DNA of 25,300 nucleotides from Lachnospiraceae bacterium UBA3772 (GCA_002371025.1 DFFQ01000094.1:1-25300), one strand, 5' to 3'; shown: positions 6,668 to 13,449, numbered from the stretch's first letter. Program-made: numbers and translations. The notes: generated from the letters alone by a model not told the origin.

Positions 6668-7259
6668 CTAACAAAGATTGGAACGGAGATTCTAGAAGTA
6701 TTTATACGTGTCTAGGTGCTTCCAACCACTCGTTAACTGATAGGGAAGAAAATGATTATTACGCTACTGACCCAATAGCCATTGATTGTTTGATTGCTGG
6801 TGGTGCTAAGTTATCGCATAACTTATGGGAATGTGCTTGCGGTGAAGGACACTTGAGCAAGAGATTAGCAAAATACGGATATGCAGTAAAGTCTACAGAC
6901 CTGATAGAAAGAGGCTTTGGTGGGGGGGTACAGACTTTCTCCAGTGTTCATCAGTGTTTGATGGGGATATTGTCACTAATCCGCCATACAAGTACGCGCA
7001 AGAATTTGTTGAACATGCTTTAGAAATTATTCCTGAAGGACATAGAGTATTTATGTTCCTAAAGTTGACTTTCTTGGAAGGCAAAGCACGAAGAACTTTA
7101 TTTGACAAGAAACAGCTCAAGACAGTTTATGTGTTTTCTAAAAGAATAAAGTGTGCCAAGAATGGCAGATTTGATGACATTAGCAGTGCAGTAGCTTATG
7201 CTTGGTTCGAATTTGAAAAAGGATACAACCAGTTACCGACAATAAAGTGGATTAATTGA
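6664..7259 (+). pseudogene. DNA adenine methyltransferase split at a G7 tract
   Basis: Two overlapping frames together encode one phage adenine methyltransferase of about 198 residues. The first frame (6664-7023) holds the start and the SAM-binding motif ECACGEGHLSKRLA. The second, one base back, holds VFDGDIVTNPPYKYA (the NPPY catalytic motif) and the C-terminus to 7259. The break maps to GGGGGGG at 6922-6928: one G more, or two fewer, restores a continuous frame through TDFLQCSSVFDG. As written, the product stops without its catalytic motif. Possible explanations are a recent mutation, slipped-strand phase variation, ribosomal slippage on the G run, or a sequencing error. Confidence 0.8.
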
Positions 7260-7469
7260 TTTTGAGGGGAAGGCAAGCACGAATGCAAAGGACAATACAA
7301 CTTATTTGATGAGGATATATACGGATAACCGCAGCTGAAAATAGGGCATATTATGGGACATTTGGTTAAGAACCTTTTGGCTACAAGGAATTTATCACAG
7401 AAGACTTTGAAAGCCATTGTATAGATCCCCCTGGTGAAATCCCAGGGGAGAAAGGAGCTTCGAGGGGGG
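7260..7469 (+). other. Gap with coding remnants and a hairpin
   Basis: No convincing full gene. One frame reads ECKGQYNLFDEDIYG then stop (about 7281-7327) without an upstream start; this resembles the tail of Cys-containing phage proteins and is probably a remnant. A 23-residue ORF MGHLVKNLLATRN... (7353-7424) lacks a good ribosome binding site. A perfect stem CCCCTGG (7428-7434) / CCAGGGG (7442-7448) lies just before the ribosome binding site of the next gene. Confidence 0.45.
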
Positions 7470-8279
7470 ATGAGCGAAGTTAAATGGATATCTATTGCTA
7501 CGGACATCTTTAACGATGAAAAGATGTGCACTATTGAGAGTATGCAGGATGGATTAAGCATTGAAGTAGTGTGGTTTAAGATCTTATGTTTGGCAGGAAA
7601 GTGTAACGAAAATGGCTACTTAATGATAAGCCGAGAAATACCATACACAGAGGAAATGATGGCCAAATATTTTCGTATGGATATTGGAATCATACGAAGA
7701 GCGTTAGAAATCTTTCAAGGTCTTCACATGATTGAGATTGTGGATAACATTTACATGATTTCTAACTGGATGAAATATCAAAACAACACTGAATTGAGTC
7801 ACATAAGAGAAATGAACAGACTTAGACAAGCTAGATACAGAGAGGCACAAAGAGCATTAAAGGATGGAATAAATAGTAACGTTACGCTGTCACAAAAAGA
7901 TAACGTAACGCGTCACGAATTTTGCTCTATATGTAATATGTCTTATGTAGATGTTTATAAGAATATTATTAATTACTTGAATAGTAAGACTAATAGTAAT
8001 TACAAATACACAACTAAGAAGAATCAAACCCTTATACATGCCAGATGTGAAGAAGGTTATACGATAGATGATTTTAAGAAAGTAATAGATAAAAAATGTG
8101 ATGAGTGGCTAAGAACAGATATGGAAAAATACTTAAGGCCGGAAACGTTATTTGGAACGAAGTTTGAAAGTTACTTAAATCAAAAAGGTTCAAATCTTAA
8201 ACCTAAGAATAGTTTTTCAGTGATGATGAGAAACGATCATTCTGATAACAGTCTGGAAGAAATGCTTTTGGATAACTAA
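7470..8279 (+). CDS. Phage replisome organizer
   Basis: A 269-residue protein with two recognisable halves. Residues 1-120 match the phage replisome organizer N-terminus (VKWISIATDIFNDEKM, then a winged-helix section ending ISNWMKYQN). The C-terminal part (about 165-245) is the conserved phage C-terminal domain: INYLNSKTNSNYKY, EGYTIDDFKKVID, YLRPETLFGTKFESYLNQ. Such proteins bind the phage origin and recruit host helicase or loader, like DnaD/DnaB initiators. GGGGGG directly precedes ATG 7470, with AAAGGAG further upstream. An upstream in-frame extension was rejected. Confidence 0.85.
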   Translation: MSEVKWISIATDIFNDEKMCTIESMQDGLSIEVVWFKILCLAGKCNENGYLMISREIPYTEEMMAKYFRMDIGIIRRALEIFQGLHMIEIVDNIYMISNWMKYQNNTELSHIREMNRLRQARYREAQRALKDGINSNVTLSQKDNVTRHEFCSICNMSYVDVYKNIINYLNSKTNSNYKYTTKKNQTLIHARCEEGYTIDDFKKVIDKKCDEWLRTDMEKYLRPETLFGTKFESYLNQKGSNLKPKNSFSVMMRNDHSDNSLEEMLLDN

Positions 8280-8293
8280 TAGGAGATAGAAAA

Positions 8294-8434
8294 ATGCGAA
8301 CTCGAAAAAAAGGTCAAAGAGCAGGAGCAAAAAAAGTTGCGGCAGACCGAAAAATGGATTATCTGCAAAAAGTTCAAATGACTGAAGAACAGAAGAAAAT
8401 GTGGAATAGAAAACCTTACGGATTGGGTAAATGA
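8294..8434 (+). CDS. Small basic protein (46 residues)
   Basis: A 46-residue, strongly basic ORF beginning MRTRKKGQRAGAKK, preceded by AGGAGATAG at 8281. It lies 14 bases after the replisome organizer and 3 bases before the next small basic gene. No family is recognised. The charge suggests nucleic-acid binding. Confidence 0.6.
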   Translation: MRTRKKGQRAGAKKVAADRKMDYLQKVQMTEEQKKMWNRKPYGLGK

Positions 8435-8437
8435 AAA

Positions 8438-8743
8438 ATGGATATAACCAAATTACTTGAAGAGAAGGAAAAAAGAAAAGCGTATAACGCTGAGTATTAC
8501 AAAAAAAACAAAGACAAAAAGAAAAAATATTCACATGAATACTACCTGAAGAATAAGAAAGAAATAAACGAAAGGAACAAGGAATGGGCGAAACGTAACA
8601 CTGTTATGAGCCAAAAAATATTTATTCGTCAAAAGGATATTTTAGGAGTGTTAAGTAAAAATCGAAGGGAAATAGGAGATAGTACATATCGTCTCTTGAT
8701 TAGTGAATTAGAGCAAATGGATAAGCATTTTTTTAAAACTTAA
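8438..8743 (+). CDS. Lys/Tyr-rich basic protein
   Basis: A 101-residue protein with an N-terminal Lys/Asn/Tyr-rich region containing imperfect repeats (YNAEYYKKNKDKKKKY, HEYYLKNKKE) and a more ordinary helical C-terminus. The Y-x-x-x-Y-Y-x-x-N pattern is common at the N-termini of phage HNH-associated proteins, but no HNH motif is present. Probably DNA-binding. Confidence 0.6.
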   Translation: MDITKLLEEKEKRKAYNAEYYKKNKDKKKKYSHEYYLKNKKEINERNKEWAKRNTVMSQKIFIRQKDILGVLSKNRREIGDSTYRLLISELEQMDKHFFKT

Positions 8744-8760
8744 CGGGGATTTGAATAAAA

Positions 8761-9516
8761 ATGACACGAAAAGAAACTACTAAATTCTTAAGATATCTTC
8801 TTATTCAGGATAGATTAAGCGACAGAAAGTATTACGCCGAGGAAGTAACACTAGATTACGGAACAAATCATCCTAAAAGAGTGGATATTATGCAGTATTC
8901 TCCTGCTGGAACTACATACGCTTCTGATATAGAACACGGTTATTTTACCTGCTATGAGATTAAGTCATGTATTCAAGATGTATATAGCGGAAATGGGCTG
9001 AATTTTTACGGAGAAAAGAACTATATCGTTACAACGATGGAAACATACAAAAAGCTATTAGAAGATATGCGAAATGGAAAGTTAGATGAACATATCAAAG
9101 ACGTTATGGGAATTTCCAAAGAAGGTACTTGCCCTTATTTTGGGGTAATAGTTCCAGTGCCAGATTCATGTAATCTAAGAGAAAAGACTATTGAAGAATT
9201 TGAAAATCCTACACCACTTGATGCAGATATAAGATGGACAACGAGCATCATCTATCCGCAAAGTATAACGTGGCATAGGACAAGAGGTACTACGGAATTA
9301 TTATTCTGTATGCTGAGATCAAAACATGCAAATCAAGGAAAAGAAGATATGGAAAAAACATGCAGAACATGCAAATGGTTTGAGGATCTTCCGTTTACAA
9401 ACACTGGTATTTGCACAAATGAAAATAATAATAAATCAGATAGTATTTATGAGTTTTCAGAAAAAGATATATGTGACTATTGGAAAGAAAAGAAAAATGA
9501 AAAAAATATCACTTGA
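8761..9516 (+). CDS. MmcB-like PD-(D/E)XK protein with Cys-rich tail
   Basis: A 251-residue protein. Residues 1-190 look like the MmcB/DUF-type phage repair-nuclease family: ADIEHGYFTCYEIKSC gives D...E-x-K catalytic-type residues, followed by NYIVTTMETYKKL. The last 55 residues begin MEKTCRTCKWFED and contain C-x-x-C, then Cys and Cys (GICTNE, DICDYW). That is a small zinc-binding module often encoded as its own phage gene. An AAGGAAAAGAAG lies before the internal ATG (about 9350), so the tail may be a fused gene that can still start internally. It overlaps the methyltransferase start. Confidence 0.6.
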   Translation: MTRKETTKFLRYLLIQDRLSDRKYYAEEVTLDYGTNHPKRVDIMQYSPAGTTYASDIEHGYFTCYEIKSCIQDVYSGNGLNFYGEKNYIVTTMETYKKLLEDMRNGKLDEHIKDVMGISKEGTCPYFGVIVPVPDSCNLREKTIEEFENPTPLDADIRWTTSIIYPQSITWHRTRGTTELLFCMLRSKHANQGKEDMEKTCRTCKWFEDLPFTNTGICTNENNNKSDSIYEFSEKDICDYWKEKKNEKNIT

Positions 9517-10222
9517 TACAAGTTTGGTTAAGCCAAACATCATTGACAGACCGTTAGATTATGGATTTTACAACATGGATTGCATGGATGGGATGAAAAA
9601 CCTCCCCGACAATTTTTGCGATTTAGCCATTGTTGACCCTCCATATGGAGAAGAAGTTAGTTATGGCGGGTATATGAAAAACAATAATGGTGGTGTTGGT
9701 GGAAAAGTTAATTATCATTTGTCATTGTGGAGTCAAGAACGTCCGACAAAAGATTATTTTGATGAATTGTTTAGAGTTAGTAAAAATCAGATTATTTTTG
9801 GGGGTAATTATTTTAGTGAATATCTTCCAAACAGTAGGGGTTGGATTGTATGGGATAAAAAGAGACCCGAAAATGTGTCGTTTGCAGATGGAGAATTAGC
9901 TTGGACTTCTTTTGATGTTAAGTTAAGTATATTCCATTATAAATGGCATGGGATGCTACAAGAAGATATGAAAAATAAAGAATACCGCATACATCCAACG
10001 CAAAAGCCGGTTGCACTTTATGAGTGGCTAATAAGCAAATATGCAAAGGAAAATGATATTATCCTTGATACTCATGTTGGAAGTGCAAGTAGTTTAATAG
10101 CTTGCCATAATACAAATCATAAATATGTTGGCTTTGAATTAGATGAAACTTATTACAAATTGGCAAAGCAAAGATTAGACCAAGAAACGGCACAAATGAA
10201 TATTTTTGACTATATAAAATAA
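9497..10222 (+). CDS. DNA methyltransferase (DPPY type)
   Basis: A 241-residue SAM-dependent amino-methyltransferase. The catalytic motif DPPYG lies at 47-51, HPTQKPVALYEWLI at 166-179, and the SAM-binding motif DTHVGSASSLIAC at 191-203 (C-terminal, beta-class order), followed by GFELDETYYKLA. It modifies the exocyclic N of adenine or cytosine. No cognate nuclease is nearby, so it is probably an orphan protecting phage DNA from host restriction. ATG 9497 matches the domain start; a much longer upstream frame just reads the previous gene out of frame. Confidence 0.9.
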   Translation: MKKISLDTSLVKPNIIDRPLDYGFYNMDCMDGMKNLPDNFCDLAIVDPPYGEEVSYGGYMKNNNGGVGGKVNYHLSLWSQERPTKDYFDELFRVSKNQIIFGGNYFSEYLPNSRGWIVWDKKRPENVSFADGELAWTSFDVKLSIFHYKWHGMLQEDMKNKEYRIHPTQKPVALYEWLISKYAKENDIILDTHVGSASSLIACHNTNHKYVGFELDETYYKLAKQRLDQETAQMNIFDYIK

Positions 10223-10238
10223 AAAGAGAGGGGAGAAA

Positions 10239-10484
10239 ATGAGAGAGCTTACAAAAAGAGATAAAGAAATACTTGATTTTATTAAAAACTATATGCTCGT
10301 TAATGGTACTACTCCCACGATAAGAGAAATAGGAGAAGCGGTAGAGTTGTATAGTACAAATTCTGTTTATGCACACTTTCAAAAATTAATTTCGCTTGGA
10401 TACATCACACAGATTGCTGATAAAAGAACCACTCGTTATAGGGTTCGAGGAATGAAATATACATGTGATGAAACTGTTGAATGA
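10239..10484 (+). CDS. LexA-type DNA-binding domain protein
   Basis: An 81-residue protein equivalent to the N-terminal winged helix of LexA: LTKRDKEILDFIKNYM, then TPTIREIGEAVELYSTNSVY and LISLGYIT. The S24 self-cleavage domain is absent. It could bind SOS-like operators without being cleaved, either acting as a non-inducible repressor or regulating the phage. GAGAGGGGAG lies 5 bases before the ATG. Confidence 0.8.
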   Translation: MRELTKRDKEILDFIKNYMLVNGTTPTIREIGEAVELYSTNSVYAHFQKLISLGYITQIADKRTTRYRVRGMKYTCDETVE

Positions 10485-10502
10485 TAAAGAGGATTATCTT
10501 TT

Positions 10503-10565
10503 ATGGATGAGTACAAAATTAAAAAATATGAAGTTTTATGCAAAATGAACTACCATGACCGTTGA
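10503..10565 (+). CDS. 20-residue ORF ending at the HEARO insertion
   Basis: ATG 10503 follows AAAGAGGA. The ORF runs MDEYKIKKYEVLCKMNYHDR and its TGA lies in TTGAC, the last five bases before the presumed element. It may be the 5' end of a longer gene cut by the insertion, although the right flank offers no clear continuation. Confidence 0.4.
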   Translation: MDEYKIKKYEVLCKMNYHDR

Positions 10566-10864
10566 CATCGGAAATGGTTTCTGCAATACCAAAGTAGTAT
10601 AGCAAAGCACGTTCACAGTGCCGCTACTCCGTTGGGCAAAACCCTTCGGCATACTTGAAAATGTTATTTGATGCGCTTGTGGCGCGTGGGAACTAACACC
10701 TTGTATATTTTACGTGCCACAGGTACTTTGTTTATTAGTTTCATGGCACAACCACCTATATACAGTTTTCAATGTTCCGATTAAGTTATTCTATCATGAA
10801 CAACTGTTCGTGTAAAGGCGATTCATCCTTCAACCGACTTCATCGGAAGGGGTTTTCTCGCGCG
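10566..10864 (+). mobile_element. Non-autonomous HEARO element with IS605-type right end
   Basis: About 300 bp with no gene. The left end follows TTGAC and starts with the omega-RNA. The right end (10818-10861) reads GCGATTCATCC, an imperfect hairpin (CCGA/TCGG inside CCTTC/GGGG), then GGGGTTTTCTCGC, with GCGA and TCGC pairing outside. This layout is the familiar right-end hairpin of IS200/IS605-family elements. With both ends and the RNA present but no IscB or transposase ORF, it looks like an internally deleted copy moved by an enzyme supplied in trans. The exact ends are uncertain by a few bases. Confidence 0.6.
10567..10812 (+). ncRNA. HEARO / IscB omega-RNA (orphan)
   Basis: A non-coding, highly foldable stretch. 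ATCGGAA (10567-10573) pairs with TTCCGAT (10775-10781) and closes the domain. Inside are GCAC/GTGC (10607-10610, 10618-10621), CCG-tt-GGG/CCC-tt-CGG (10629-10649) and ATGCGC/GCGCGT (10671-10687). GGAACTAA (10689-10696) pairs with TTAGTTTC (10735-10742), while GTGCCA (10714-10719) pairs with TGGCAC (10744-10749); together these form a pseudoknot. The series GGAACT...AGTT-nn-ATGG-n-n-CAA matches, from memory, the core of IscB omega-RNA. A final hairpin (10795-10812) precedes an AAAGG. No nuclease ORF follows. Confidence 0.68.
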
Positions 10865-10906
10865 TAATTTATAATAAGACCACACATTGCATCAAGAAGA
10901 ATAGAA

Positions 10907-10993
10907 ATGATAAAGATACTTGAAATATTAGGACTAATACTATGCATCATGGCTTACAGATGGATGAGTAAGCAAGAAAGGAATAAAAAGTGA
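10907..10993 (+). CDS. 28-residue membrane peptide
   Basis: A small ORF with a hydrophobic N-terminal segment (ILEILGLILCIMAYRW) followed by a basic tail (SKQERNKK), the pattern of a single-pass inner-membrane peptide. The ribosome binding site (AAGAAG) is weak. It follows the HEARO right end by about 40 bases. Confidence 0.4.
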   Translation: MIKILEILGLILCIMAYRWMSKQERNKK

Positions 10994-11084
10994 ACAGATA
11001 TGGCAAATTTTGGATATGTTATTTTGTGATACTGCTTTTGATTTTTTTGCAATGATAAAAAATGCTTTTTTAAGGGAGGTATAT

Positions 11085-11471
11085 ATGAGATATTCAATCA
11101 GTTTAGATCAAAAACAATCTTATGTTGAAATTGATGAACATATGACAAGTGCGGAGCTTTCAATCGTTCAGGACATGCTTGTAAAAGCCATTGAAACAAG
11201 GAAAAAAGAATTAAAGAAAATAGAAAACACAAAGCTTGGGCCTATGGATGATATTGAAAAAATCTATCCGCCATTAAGCATTAGAACTATCAATTGTTTA
11301 AAAAAGGTTGGAATCAATACGATTGGAGATGTTCTGGGACATACGGTAAAGGAAATAGGAGAAATCAGCAATCTTGGGCTTAAGTCTTATACCGAAATTC
11401 AAGATAGATTTAAAGAATATGGAACATTTAGGGAGGAAGATAATGTCGGAGAAGAAACTGAAAACCTATGA
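11085..11471 (+). CDS. RNA polymerase alpha-CTD-like protein
   Basis: A 128-residue protein. Residues 52-113 align by eye with the C-terminal domain of RNA polymerase alpha (DDIEKI...LSIRTINCLKKVGINTIGDV...NLGLKSYTEIQDRF). The residues that contact UP-element DNA in E. coli alpha (Arg265, Asn268, Gly296, Lys298, Ser299, with Glu302) correspond to Arg67, Asn70, Gly98, Lys100, Ser101 and Glu104, all kept. The alpha N-terminal assembly domain is replaced by about 50 unrelated residues. It could compete with or redirect host alpha-CTD at promoters. ATG 11085 has a perfect AAGGGAGGT; a longer upstream frame was rejected. Confidence 0.82.
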   Translation: MRYSISLDQKQSYVEIDEHMTSAELSIVQDMLVKAIETRKKELKKIENTKLGPMDDIEKIYPPLSIRTINCLKKVGINTIGDVLGHTVKEIGEISNLGLKSYTEIQDRFKEYGTFREEDNVGEETENL

Positions 11472-11808
11472 GAGACTACTTGGATATATCCTGATTCTGG
11501 CTGCAATCCTTGGCATAGTGAGTCAGCTCACAGGCTGCGGGGAGTATTTTGAGGAAGATACCAGGATGGTTATTGATTACAGATTCACATCAGCTCACGA
11601 AGAGGAGAGGGTTGGAGTTAAGAAAGAATACAATGCGCTTGCTGATACATGGGTAGATGTCCCTTATAAATATAAAACTTTTGTACCTGATAAGTACGAA
11701 CTGATGTGGGAAGTCACTTATATGGATGGGCATAAAGAACGTAAGTGGGAGGAATGCACACGCTTTGAGTATAACAATGCCAAGGAAGAACTGGGAGATG
11801 ACGAATGA
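11443..11808 (+). CDS. Predicted membrane protein or lipoprotein
   Basis: A 121-residue protein: basic N-terminus, hydrophobic segment about 12-28, then LTGC with Cys32 fitting a lipobox, and a soluble C-terminal domain containing paired W-E-V-T-Y-type strands. It is either lipid-anchored outside the cell or a single-pass membrane protein. No function is recognised. GGGAGGAAG precedes ATG 11443, which overlaps the alpha-CTD-like gene by 29 bases. Confidence 0.65.
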   Translation: MSEKKLKTYERLLGYILILAAILGIVSQLTGCGEYFEEDTRMVIDYRFTSAHEEERVGVKKEYNALADTWVDVPYKYKTFVPDKYELMWEVTYMDGHKERKWEECTRFEYNNAKEELGDDE

Positions 11809-12029
11809 TAGAACGTTATTTAGGATATCCCGTATACATAGCCACTAAAAGTTTTCAGCGAAGAACGCACCACAAAAAGCGCATTAACAAGAAATGGCTT
11901 AAAAGATATGGCACATGGGAAATAAATATGATGCCACACAATCAAGTGATAATGATGGATGGGACTATTTGGATGACAAAGAAAACATGGGAGAAAATGA
12001 GAGATATGTTTCCAGAACAGGGGGGATGA
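11805..12029 (+). CDS. Small basic aromatic-rich protein
   Basis: A 74-residue basic protein (RRTHHKKRINKKWLKRYG) with a Met/Trp-rich C-terminus. It overlaps the previous gene by ATGA. The fold is unrecognised. Confidence 0.6.
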   Translation: MIERYLGYPVYIATKSFQRRTHHKKRINKKWLKRYGTWEINMMPHNQVIMMDGTIWMTKKTWEKMRDMFPEQGG

Positions 12030-12032
12030 AGA

Positions 12033-12191
12033 ATGGACTTTTGTATTTTTGTGATTTTGGTTTATATAGCTTTTGTGCTTACCATAGGACTATTAGATAT
12101 TTTGCATACATTAGATGATATTCAAAAACAAATTGATAGATTACCAGATATAGGATCTGTATCCTGGAGGAAAGAAAAGTGGAAGGAGTAA
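12033..12191 (+). CDS. Small single-pass membrane protein
   Basis: A 52-residue ORF. The N-terminal 20 residues are hydrophobic (FCIFVILVYIAFVLTIGLL), followed by an amphipathic segment (DDIQKQIDRLPD). A GGGGGG run lies 7 bases before the ATG. The topology resembles small phage membrane proteins; the role is unknown. Confidence 0.55.
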   Translation: MDFCIFVILVYIAFVLTIGLLDILHTLDDIQKQIDRLPDIGSVSWRKEKWKE

Positions 12192-12200
12192 AGAATAGAA

Positions 12201-12383
12201 ATGGCAACATGGATTGAATGCGAAGTATTTCATAACAAAGAAGCTAATGCACACATAGACATGTGGCAATCTGCTAAATGTAGTAATTGTAGGACGTATC
12301 ACACGATACCATATATGTATTATTTTAAGAAATTTAAGTTTTGTCCTAACTGTGGCGCAGCTATGAGAGAGGTAGAAGAATGA
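12201..12383 (+). CDS. Zinc-ribbon protein ending REVEE
   Basis: A 60-residue protein with two Cys pairs, KCSNC and FCPNCGAAM, a minimal zinc ribbon. The C-terminus MREVEE is encoded by a class A junction (12363-12383) that also supplies the next gene's ribosome binding site and ATGA start. The same CPNC-x-A-x-MREVEE ending recurs in the genes ending at 13449 and 14074. Confidence 0.7.
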   Translation: MATWIECEVFHNKEANAHIDMWQSAKCSNCRTYHTIPYMYYFKKFKFCPNCGAAMREVEE

Positions 12384-12559
12384 ATAAATGTGTAATAGAT
12401 GAAAAGACACATGAACTAATAGCGTACATATCTGATGAACACGAAAACATCATAAAAGATGGATATGAGATTATAAATTTCGGTAATAACGAACCTATTT
12501 TTGTTGATATAGATGGGGTGGTTTATGTCAAAAGAGACTCGTTTGAGATAAAACTATAA
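12380..12559 (+). CDS. Hypothetical 59-residue protein
   Basis: An acidic, beta-rich-looking ORF (EIINFGNNEPIFVDIDGVVY) that starts in the ATGA overlap. No family is recognised. GAGGTAGAAG before the ATG serves as ribosome binding site. Confidence 0.6.
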   Translation: MNKCVIDEKTHELIAYISDEHENIIKDGYEIINFGNNEPIFVDIDGVVYVKRDSFEIKL

Positions 12560-12576
12560 ATTTATGGGGTGGGGAA

Positions 12577-13449
12577 ATGACAAACGGAGAAAAGATAAAA
12601 GAGATATTTCCACAAGCAGAAATTACACCAGAATATGTTGATATGATGCTAATAGGATATAACGTAGGTATAGACGAAGAAAGTTATTTTTCTGATGAAT
12701 GGTGGAACGCAGAGTATATAGAGCCGAGTAACTCGGAAGTTCCGAAAAACTCACCTACTGAAACACTTATAAGCCTTGATGTTTACAATGAAGTGGCACG
12801 GGAACGTAACATAGCTATCCAACAGTTGCATGAACTTGGCTATGATTTCGGACAAAAGATAGAGCCAACTACTAAGAATTGTGAATCATGTGAATACTAT
12901 GGTTCACATCATGAGATGTGTAATTATTGCTATAAATGTAGTTTGTGGACAGAGAAAGAACCAACTACTAAGAATGATGTTCCCAAAAATAATGTCGAGA
13001 AGATAGAACCTGTTATTCGTGATAATGGAGTTAAAGACGAATTAAATCAAGTTAAAGACGAATTAGAGCCAACTAATAAGAATGATTTATCGAGTGAACT
13101 CGCCAAGAACTCGAAAAAACTCGAAAAGAATTTTGGCGAGTCGGATTGTATATCAAGAGAACAGGCACAAACAGAAATAGAAATGAACGCATCAAGATAC
13201 ACGATTGCAAAAGAACGTGGTGGAATGGGTCAAGTCGAATGGAGTGACCAACTTATCAAAGTTAGTGATGCAGTAGACATTATAAGACATTTGCCACCCG
13301 TCACACCAATAAGACCAAAAGGGCATTGGATAACAAGACCTCATGTGTATGGAGTTGCTTTTTGTTCGGAGTGTGGTTTTGAGTTGAAAATCAATAACAC
13401 TAACTATTGTCCAAATTGTAGTGCAGATATGAGAGAGGTAGAAGAATGA
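12577..13449 (+). CDS. Multi-module Cys-rich protein with repetitive linker
   Basis: A 290-residue mosaic. Residues 1-47 form a small domain (TNGEKIKEIFPQAE...DEWWNAEY) that recurs in the gene at 24826. Residues 102-130 hold a Cys cluster (CESCEYYGSHHEMCNYCYKC). A low-complexity linker follows with three EPT(T/N)KN repeats and a tandem VKDEL. The C-terminus is a KGHWI...CSECGF...CPNCSADMREVEE zinc ribbon. It looks assembled from pieces found separately elsewhere in phages. GGGGTGGGG precedes the ATG. Function unknown; zinc binding is probable. Confidence 0.65.
   Translation: MTNGEKIKEIFPQAEITPEYVDMMLIGYNVGIDEESYFSDEWWNAEYIEPSNSEVPKNSPTETLISLDVYNEVARERNIAIQQLHELGYDFGQKIEPTTKNCESCEYYGSHHEMCNYCYKCSLWTEKEPTTKNDVPKNNVEKIEPVIRDNGVKDELNQVKDELEPTNKNDLSSELAKNSKKLEKNFGESDCISREQAQTEIEMNASRYTIAKERGGMGQVEWSDQLIKVSDAVDIIRHLPPVTPIRPKGHWITRPHVYGVAFCSECGFELKINNTNYCPNCSADMREVEE
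13030..13141 (+). repeat. Direct and inverted repeats in the linker
   Basis: GTTAAAGACGAATTA occurs at 13030-13044 and 13051-13065 (21-bp period, in frame). ACTCGCCAA (13098-13106) and TTGGCGAGT (13133-13141) are perfect 9-bp inverted copies, and CGAGT-ga-ACTCG (13091-13102) is nested. A related CCGAGT-a-ACTCGG palindrome lies at 12724-12736 in the same gene. Confidence 0.8.

Noticed and set aside
6922..6930. Programmed -1 frameshift as the main explanation for the methyltransferase
   Set aside because: Codons at the G run allow only partial re-pairing (GGG then GTA) and no downstream stimulatory stem was evident; kept only as an alternative.
7196..7561. Minus-strand frame across the gap before the replisome organizer
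   Set aside because: Mostly antisense to supported genes and not family-like.
9326..9496. Longer N-terminus for the DPPY methyltransferase
   Set aside because: The extra part is a Lys-rich out-of-frame reading of the preceding gene; ATG 9497 fits the family start.
10566..10864. tRNA or group II intron for the structured non-coding stretch
   Set aside because: No cloverleaf or intron domain V/VI signature; the stems, pseudoknot and right-end hairpin fit a HEARO element better.
11010..11084. Longer start for the alpha-CTD-like protein
   Set aside because: ATG 11085 has a perfect AAGGGAGGT; the upstream extension has none.
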